From: Phycisphaerales bacterium
Lineage (GTDB): Bacteria; Planctomycetota; Phycisphaerae; Phycisphaerales; UBA1924
Reading direction: 5' to 3'
Assembly: GCA_029260515.1 (NCBI GenBank)
Contig: JAJDDC010000070.1
Coordinates: forward strand, 434,001-498,000
DNA: 64,000 nt
Below the pieces are notes generated by a model. The model saw nothing but the letters and a program-made list of their open reading frames with translations. It was not told the DNA's origin and did not search any database. This document shows, piece by piece, positions 59,769 to 64,000 of the stretch (the stretch's first letter is position 1; every line of letters starts with the position of its first letter). The position numbers were made by a program, and so were the translations under genes.

Positions 59769-60803
59769 CTACATCAACCGGAGCCATTTGAACACCGCGA
59801 CCTCACCCGCCGCAATAGCGATGAGCCCGAACGTCACAATGGTGAACCCCCACGGGCTGTTCGCGAGCGGGAGCCCGCCGACGTTGATGCCCAGGAGCCC
59901 GGTGAGCAGGCCCAGGGGCAGCGCGACGGTCGCGACGATCGTCAGCAGGTACAGCGTGCGGTTGATCCGTGCCTCGCGCCGCGCCCGCATCTCCTCCTGC
60001 GTCACCGCCGCCCGGTCGCGGAGCTCTTCGAGGTCCTCGGCGATCCGGGCGACCTGCTCGCCCACGCCCCGCAGCTCCGCCCGCTCGCGGGGCGTGATCA
60101 GGTCGGACGCCTCGAGCGCGATGCCCACGATCGCGTCGCGCTGCGGGACCAGGTGCCTGCGGTACGAGATCGCCTGGCGACGGATCGTCGCGAGGATCCT
60201 GCGGTGCTCGGGGTTGTCGTTGTCGGTCTCGATCATCTCGGCCTCGACGCCGTCGAGCATCTCCTCGAGGTTGTCAACGCTCGGCGCCATCCGCGCCGCG
60301 AGCCCCGCGGCGACCGCGACCAGGAACCCGCCCACGCTCGCGGGGGCCCTGCCCTCCTCGGCACGGTTGCGGATCTCGACGATCGTCTGGAACCGGTGGC
60401 CCCGCAGCGTGATCACCCGCGTGGGATCGAGCCACAGGCGGATCGCGATCATGTCGTCGGGCTCGGCGCCCGGGTTCATGTTCACGCCCCGCAGGATCAC
60501 CAGCAGCCCGTCGCCCACCGCCTGGAACCGAGGGCGTGTCCCATCGGCCAGCAACGCGTCGGCGACGAGCGGGTCCAGCCCCGCCTCCTCGCGGATCCAT
60601 TTTTTCGCCCGGTCCTTCGTCCTGTCCAGGTGGACCCAGAGCGGGCGTCTCTCGTCGCCGTCGTCGAGGCGGTCCCACGATCTGCGGTTCGTGTGCAGAT
60701 CCTTGCGCCCGCCCGGGAGCTGCGTCGCCAGCACGAGCCCGCCCTCGGCGTCGAACGGCGGCGTGAACTCGGTGATCTCGGTGTTCTCGGGGGTCTCGGG
60801 CAT
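59769..60803 (-). CDS. zntB: CorA-family zinc transporter (ZntB type)
   Basis: 344 residues, ATG at 60803 (a longer frame to 60857 has no start signal). The cytoplasmic funnel (about 1-270) is helix-rich, with a coiled segment ERAELRGVGEQVARIAEDLE. Two C-terminal membrane helices follow; the pore motif is GINVGGLP rather than the GMN of Mg2+ channels, which is the ZntB signature. ZntB moves Zn2+ or Cd2+ outward or inward, depending on the species. TAATCT lies 7 nt before the start and overlaps the end of the ClC gene upstream (6 bp downstream of its stop). Confidence 0.9.
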   Translation of the reverse strand: MPETPENTEITEFTPPFDAEGGLVLATQLPGGRKDLHTNRRSWDRLDDGDERRPLWVHLDRTKDRAKKWIREEAGLDPLVADALLADGTRPRFQAVGDGLLVILRGVNMNPGAEPDDMIAIRLWLDPTRVITLRGHRFQTIVEIRNRAEEGRAPASVGGFLVAVAAGLAARMAPSVDNLEEMLDGVEAEMIETDNDNPEHRRILATIRRQAISYRRHLVPQRDAIVGIALEASDLITPRERAELRGVGEQVARIAEDLEELRDRAAVTQEEMRARREARINRTLYLLTIVATVALPLGLLTGLLGINVGGLPLANSPWGFTIVTFGLIAIAAGEVAVFKWLRLM

Positions 60804-60810
60804 GGCGCCC

Positions 60811-60816
60811 AGATTA
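60811..60816 (-). promoter_or_regulatory. -10-like box TAATCT of zntB
   Basis: On the minus strand TAATCT ends 7 nt before the ATG at 60803; GATAAT two nt upstream, spaced 9 nt, is an alternative. It begins directly after the ClC stop codon. Confidence 0.38.
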
Positions 60817-62634
60817 TCAACTCTCCTCCAGCGCCCCCTGGTACCGGGCCATGACACTCGACCGCGAGATCAGCCCCATCGGGCGCCCGGGCTCGTGGTC
60901 GTGCATCAGGCACAGGCTCGCGACGTCGTGACGCGCGAACTTGTCGAGGACGGTGTCCAGCGTCTCGTCGGCGCCCAGGGTCGGCAGGTTCGTCTGCATC
61001 AGCTCGGCGACCAGCAGCAGCGGGATCGCCTCCCGGTCGATGAGCGCCGTCCGCATGTCCGCGCCCGTCACCATCCCGATGTACTTGCCGTCGTGATCGA
61101 CGACGACGAAGTCGGGCACGTTGTGGTGCGCGTGCAGCGTGATCAGCTTGCTCAGCGGGTCCGACGCGTACACAGGCTCGGGGGGCAGGGGCGTGAGCTG
61201 CACGCTCAGCACGGGCACGCGCCGCAGCAGCGTCAGGTCCCGCCCGGTGCCGATGAGGATGCCCGCCCGGCGCAGGCGGCTGGTGTAGATCGAGTCGGGC
61301 ATCAGGCGGCGCGCAACCATGGTCGAGACGATCGCCGCGATCATGATCGGGGCGAGGACGTAGGGCTCGCGGGTCAGCTCGAAGAGCAGCAGGATCGCGG
61401 TCAGCGGTGCGAAGGTGGTTCCCGCGACGACCGCGGCCATGCCGACGAGCGCATAGCTGGCCGGGCTCGAGGCCTCGGCGATGAGCCCGAGTCGTTCGAG
61501 CGCGACGCCGAAGACCCCTCCCGCGGTCGCGCCCAGGAACAGGCTCGGGGCGAACACGCCGCCCGAGCCGCCCGAGCCCAGTGTGAGCACCGTCGCCAGG
61601 GCCTTGCACGCCAGCAGGAGGATGAGGATGAGAAGCCCGGCGTGCAGCACGCCCTGCCCGCCGGTGTACGTCTGGGGCGCGATGAGCCAGCGGATCGTCT
61701 CGTACCCGTTGCCGAAGAACGCCGGCGTCTGGCCCGTGGCGCCCGTCACGCGGACGAACGCGATGCCCAGCAGGCCCAGCATCAACGCCCCGATCACCGG
61801 CTTGACGATCGGGTGGATCTTCAGCCCCGCGAAGAAGTCCTCGATGATGTGCAGGAGCCCCGTGAACCCGACGGCGACGAGCGCGCACACCAGCCCGAGC
61901 ACGACGTACCCGGGCAACTCGCCGGGCGAGAAGACGTAGGTGTTCTCGAAGAGCTCGGCCGCGAAGATCGCCTCGTTCTGCCCGTGGTAGACCTGCGCCA
62001 CCGCGGTCGAGAACACCGCCGCGATCACGATGGGCGTGAACGTCTTGAGCGAGAAGTCCCTCAGCAGGATCTCGAGCGCGAAGAACACCCCCGCGATCGG
62101 CGCATTGAAGATCGCCGCGATGCCCGAGGCGGCGCCGCACGCGACGAGCGTGCCCATGTGCTCCTTGCTCACGCCCAGGCGCCGCCCGATCGCCGAGCCG
62201 GCGGTCGAGCCGATCTGGATGATGGGCCCCTCGGCGCCCGCCGACCCGCCCGAACCGACCGTCGCGATCGATGCGAGCACCTTCACAACCCCGATCCGCG
62301 TCGGGATCCGCCCCTTCTTGCGGATCAGCGCGTCGAGCACCTGCGGCACGCCGTGCCCCCTCGCCTCGGACGCGAACAGGTGCACGATGACGCCCGTGAT
62401 GAGTGCCCCGAGCATCGGGATCAGGGGGAGTGTCCACAGTGCCCAGTGCGCGCGGGTGTCCCCGGCCCAGTGCTCGGCGAAATCCAATGCCTCGGCAAAC
62501 CCGATCGCGCCCAGCCCGGTGACGACGCCTATCAGGGCGCCGAGGACTGTGAGGTGCCAGTCCGGGCGCAGCCCGAGCTTGTGGATCGACCACTCCGAGG
62601 CGCGTTTCAATCGGCGGAAGACTGGGTTGCTCAT
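60817..62634 (-). CDS. ClC-type chloride channel/transporter with CBS domains
   Basis: 605 residues, ATG at 62634. The ClC membrane core has GHGVPQVLDAL, GSGGSAGAEGPIIQIG (with the gating Glu in GAEGP), FNAPIAGVFFALEIL and GSGGSGGVFAPSLFLG. A CBS pair (about 450-590) follows, with DFVVVDHDGKYIGMVTG and SLCLMHDHEPGRPMGLIS. The position that carries the internal proton Glu in Cl-/H+ exchangers (E203 of CLC-ec1, after the E of FIIE-E) is Ile here (ALE-I), as in channel-type ClCs. The gene lies just upstream of zntB on the same strand. Confidence 0.93.
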   Translation of the reverse strand: MSNPVFRRLKRASEWSIHKLGLRPDWHLTVLGALIGVVTGLGAIGFAEALDFAEHWAGDTRAHWALWTLPLIPMLGALITGVIVHLFASEARGHGVPQVLDALIRKKGRIPTRIGVVKVLASIATVGSGGSAGAEGPIIQIGSTAGSAIGRRLGVSKEHMGTLVACGAASGIAAIFNAPIAGVFFALEILLRDFSLKTFTPIVIAAVFSTAVAQVYHGQNEAIFAAELFENTYVFSPGELPGYVVLGLVCALVAVGFTGLLHIIEDFFAGLKIHPIVKPVIGALMLGLLGIAFVRVTGATGQTPAFFGNGYETIRWLIAPQTYTGGQGVLHAGLLILILLLACKALATVLTLGSGGSGGVFAPSLFLGATAGGVFGVALERLGLIAEASSPASYALVGMAAVVAGTTFAPLTAILLLFELTREPYVLAPIMIAAIVSTMVARRLMPDSIYTSRLRRAGILIGTGRDLTLLRRVPVLSVQLTPLPPEPVYASDPLSKLITLHAHHNVPDFVVVDHDGKYIGMVTGADMRTALIDREAIPLLLVAELMQTNLPTLGADETLDTVLDKFARHDVASLCLMHDHEPGRPMGLISRSSVMARYQGALEES

Positions 62635-62683
62635 CGCGAACGGTGACTATACCGCCGCGGATCGCCCGCCCCGGCCCGGCGTG

Positions 62684-63283
62684 TCAGGCCTCGAGCCAGC
62701 AGACCACCCCGGTCGCCAGGTCGTAGATCGCGGGAACGATCGCCAGGGCGCCCTCGCGCTGCAGGCGCGCGATGACCGGGCTCTCCTGGACCAGGTCGCC
62801 CATCGAGCGATGAACGTTCGCCCGCAGGACCCGGTCCACGAGCGGTTCGCCCTGGTCGCCCGACTCCTCCTGCTCTCGCGCGACCCTCCGGATCGGGTCG
62901 AGCAGGATCTCGAGCACGTCGCTGTGCCGCTCGTGCGAGCACGCCGCGGCGACCGCCCCGCACTGGGTGTGCCCCATCACGACGATTAGCGGGCACCCCA
63001 GGGCGGTCGCCGCGAACTCCAGGCTCGCCGCCTCCGCGATCTCGCAGACGTTGCCCGCGACCCGCACGACGAACAGGTCGCCCACGCCCCGGTCGAACAC
63101 CCGCTCGACGGGCACCCGTGAGTCGGCGCACGTGAGCACCGCCGCGAACGGGCGCTGGTTCTCGATACTCATCCGCGTGACGTGGTCGGTGTCGGTGTTA
63201 GGGTGCTCGCACTCGCCCGAGGCGAAGCGCATGTTGCCGTCGATGAGCAGGTCGAGGGCCTCGCGAGGACCACGCACGTCCAT
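62684..63283 (-). CDS. Beta-class carbonic anhydrase
   Basis: 199 residues, ATG at 63283, starting directly after the stop of topA with no gap. Zinc ligands are Cys52 (in CADSRVP), His105 and Cys108 (in GHTQCGA), with the Asp54-Arg56 dyad of the active type. VRVAGNVCEIAEAASLEFAA and the C-terminal AIVPAIYDLATGVVCWLE are typical. It interconverts CO2 and bicarbonate. Operon-like placement behind topA makes it co-transcribed with the topoisomerase, a positional link only. Confidence 0.93.
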   Translation of the reverse strand: MDVRGPREALDLLIDGNMRFASGECEHPNTDTDHVTRMSIENQRPFAAVLTCADSRVPVERVFDRGVGDLFVVRVAGNVCEIAEAASLEFAATALGCPLIVVMGHTQCGAVAAACSHERHSDVLEILLDPIRRVAREQEESGDQGEPLVDRVLRANVHRSMGDLVQESPVIARLQREGALAIVPAIYDLATGVVCWLEA

Positions 63284-64000
63284 CTACGCCGCGGAACCCG
63301 CGGCCTGACGCGGGTCCCCCTCCAGAACCAACTCGTCCACGCTCGGCGCATCGCCCAGCGCCTTGCCCTTGGTGTCCGTCAGTGGCGTGCCGTCGAGGCG
63401 CTCGATGATCGGAACCGGGTTCTGTGCCTCCAGCGCCTCCAACTCGCGTGTCAGCGCCGCCTTCTGCTTCTCGTCCAGCTCCGTCCACTTGCCCCGCCCA
63501 CGGCACTTGGGGAACCGCGAGCACCCGAGCCAGGGGCCGCGCGCGCCGGACCGCAGGTTCAGGGGGCTGGAGCACGTCGGGCAAGGCAGGTCCGTCTCCA
63601 GGGGCGGGAGCGAGGGCGCGACCACGTGCCCCTTCTTGTCGATGTTCAGGATCATCCCGAAGTTCGTCGGCTCGTCGTCCTCGCGGGCCGAGGCCAGGAA
63701 CGGCCCGAACCGGCCCGTCTTGCGGATCATCGGGCGCCCGGTCTGCGGGCAGCGCACGTCTACGAACTCCGCCTTCTGCGGGCGACCCTCCCGGTCAACC
63801 GGGCACGCGTATTCACAGTCCGGGTACCGCGAGCACGACAGGAACCGCCCGTTCTTGCCGAAGCGGTACACGAGCGACGAGTCGCACTTGGCGCACCGGT
63901 ATTCCTCGGGCGCCGGCTGCGTCTCGGCCTTCGCGTGCGAGAGCTCCTCGTGCGCCCGCTCCAGGCTCTCGCTGAACCGCCCGTAGAACTTCTCGAGCAT
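63284..64000 (-). CDS. topA: DNA topoisomerase I, C-terminal part (5' end outside the window)
   Basis: The minus-strand frame runs from the window edge to the TAG at 63284-63286; 238 residues are visible, and the ATG at the edge is internal to the gene. The segment FYGRFSESLERAHEELSHA is the end of the topoisomerase core. It is followed by three C-terminal zinc-finger-type units: CAKCDSSLVYRFGKNGRFLS, then CPQTGRPMIRKTGRFGPFLA (lacking most Cys) and CPTCSSPLNLRSGARGPWLG. The tail is Arg/Glu-rich and ends VLEGDPRQAAGSAA. Type IA topoisomerase relaxes negative supercoils. The gene is directly followed by the carbonic anhydrase gene. Confidence 0.92.
   Translation of the reverse strand: MLEKFYGRFSESLERAHEELSHAKAETQPAPEEYRCAKCDSSLVYRFGKNGRFLSCSRYPDCEYACPVDREGRPQKAEFVDVRCPQTGRPMIRKTGRFGPFLASAREDDEPTNFGMILNIDKKGHVVAPSLPPLETDLPCPTCSSPLNLRSGARGPWLGCSRFPKCRGRGKWTELDEKQKAALTRELEALEAQNPVPIIERLDGTPLTDTKGKALGDAPSVDELVLEGDPRQAAGSAA

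Noticed and set aside
1..64000. CRISPR arrays, insertion sequences, prophage genes, rRNA and tRNA genes
   Set aside because: Searched by eye for regularly spaced repeats, transposase motifs, terminal repeats with target duplications and T-loop/anticodon structures; nothing convincing was found.

Overview
The window is high-GC DNA (roughly two-thirds to 70 percent G+C by eye) from a bacterial chromosome, most likely a planctomycete of the class Phycisphaerae. The main evidence is five secreted proteins ending in the short duplicated module that has DFSDV-x-x-FL repeats and a terminal Cys-Pro or Cys-Asn (the GC-type dockerin typical of that lineage). A PEP-CTERM-like protein, a pseudopilin and several lipoproteins add to the picture. 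No rRNA, tRNA, CRISPR array, insertion sequence or prophage was recognised, and coding density is high on both strands.

Layout. 1-4.8 kb: two related dockerin proteins, a membrane-anchored endo/exonuclease/phosphatase-fold enzyme and a LuxR-type regulator. 4.9-9.5 kb: the ClpB disaggregase, a tiny YjfB-like protein, an intergenic stretch of about 600 bp, a small lipoprotein and a histone-H1-like DNA-binding protein. 9.6-14.1 kb: chromosome-segregation protein ParB with two parS-like palindromes lying inside the neighbouring Nudix and histidine-kinase genes, then an ABC transporter ATPase, a DciA-like protein and a zinc-ribbon membrane protein. 14.2-20.5 kb: three surface proteins, SpoVR and a PEP-CTERM-like protein. 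20.7-26.1 kb: RpiB, an arginine-phosphatase-like enzyme, a DCC protein, a pseudopilin and ComEC. 26-34.5 kb: a gingipain/C25-like secreted protein, TrpE, HU, a PGDH-like dehydrogenase, a DUF2089 regulator with its membrane partner, PdxJ and FolC. 34.7-43.5 kb: LeuRS, an OsmC protein, a eukaryote-like adenylosuccinate lyase with an extra internal segment, and a large zinc metalloprotease. 43.6-53 kb: MgtC, a coiled-coil membrane protein with a BRCT-like end, a lipid A-type acyltransferase, a response regulator, an O-antigen ligase-like protein, a DUF4175-like protein, an Fe(III)-type binding lipoprotein and an M20 amidohydrolase. 54-64 kb: a UvrC lacking its C-terminal HhH domain, a dockerin protein, a TPR-sulfotransferase, an MRJP/Yellow-like lipoprotein, ZntB, ClC, beta-carbonic anhydrase and the C-terminal part of topoisomerase I.

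How the genes work together. Most are housekeeping genes in one- or two-gene transcription units, with some translationally coupled pairs: DciA/zinc-ribbon protein, YwlE-like/RpiB, the 14.2-16.3 kb surface pair, and DUF2089/membrane protein. ParB plus two parS-like sites suggests the window lies in the origin-proximal half of the chromosome. The PotA/FbpC-type ATPase at 12-13 kb and the Fe(III)-type binding protein at 51.7 kb could belong to one importer whose permease is elsewhere.

The strongest unexplained signal is regulatory. About sixteen genes have a TA-N3-T hexamer, often TAGACT followed by CGC, only 5-9 nt before the start codon and mostly no Shine-Dalgarno sequence, which predicts widespread leaderless mRNAs. 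A second signal is a set of four unrelated long inverted repeats in gaps between genes, three of them between convergent genes.
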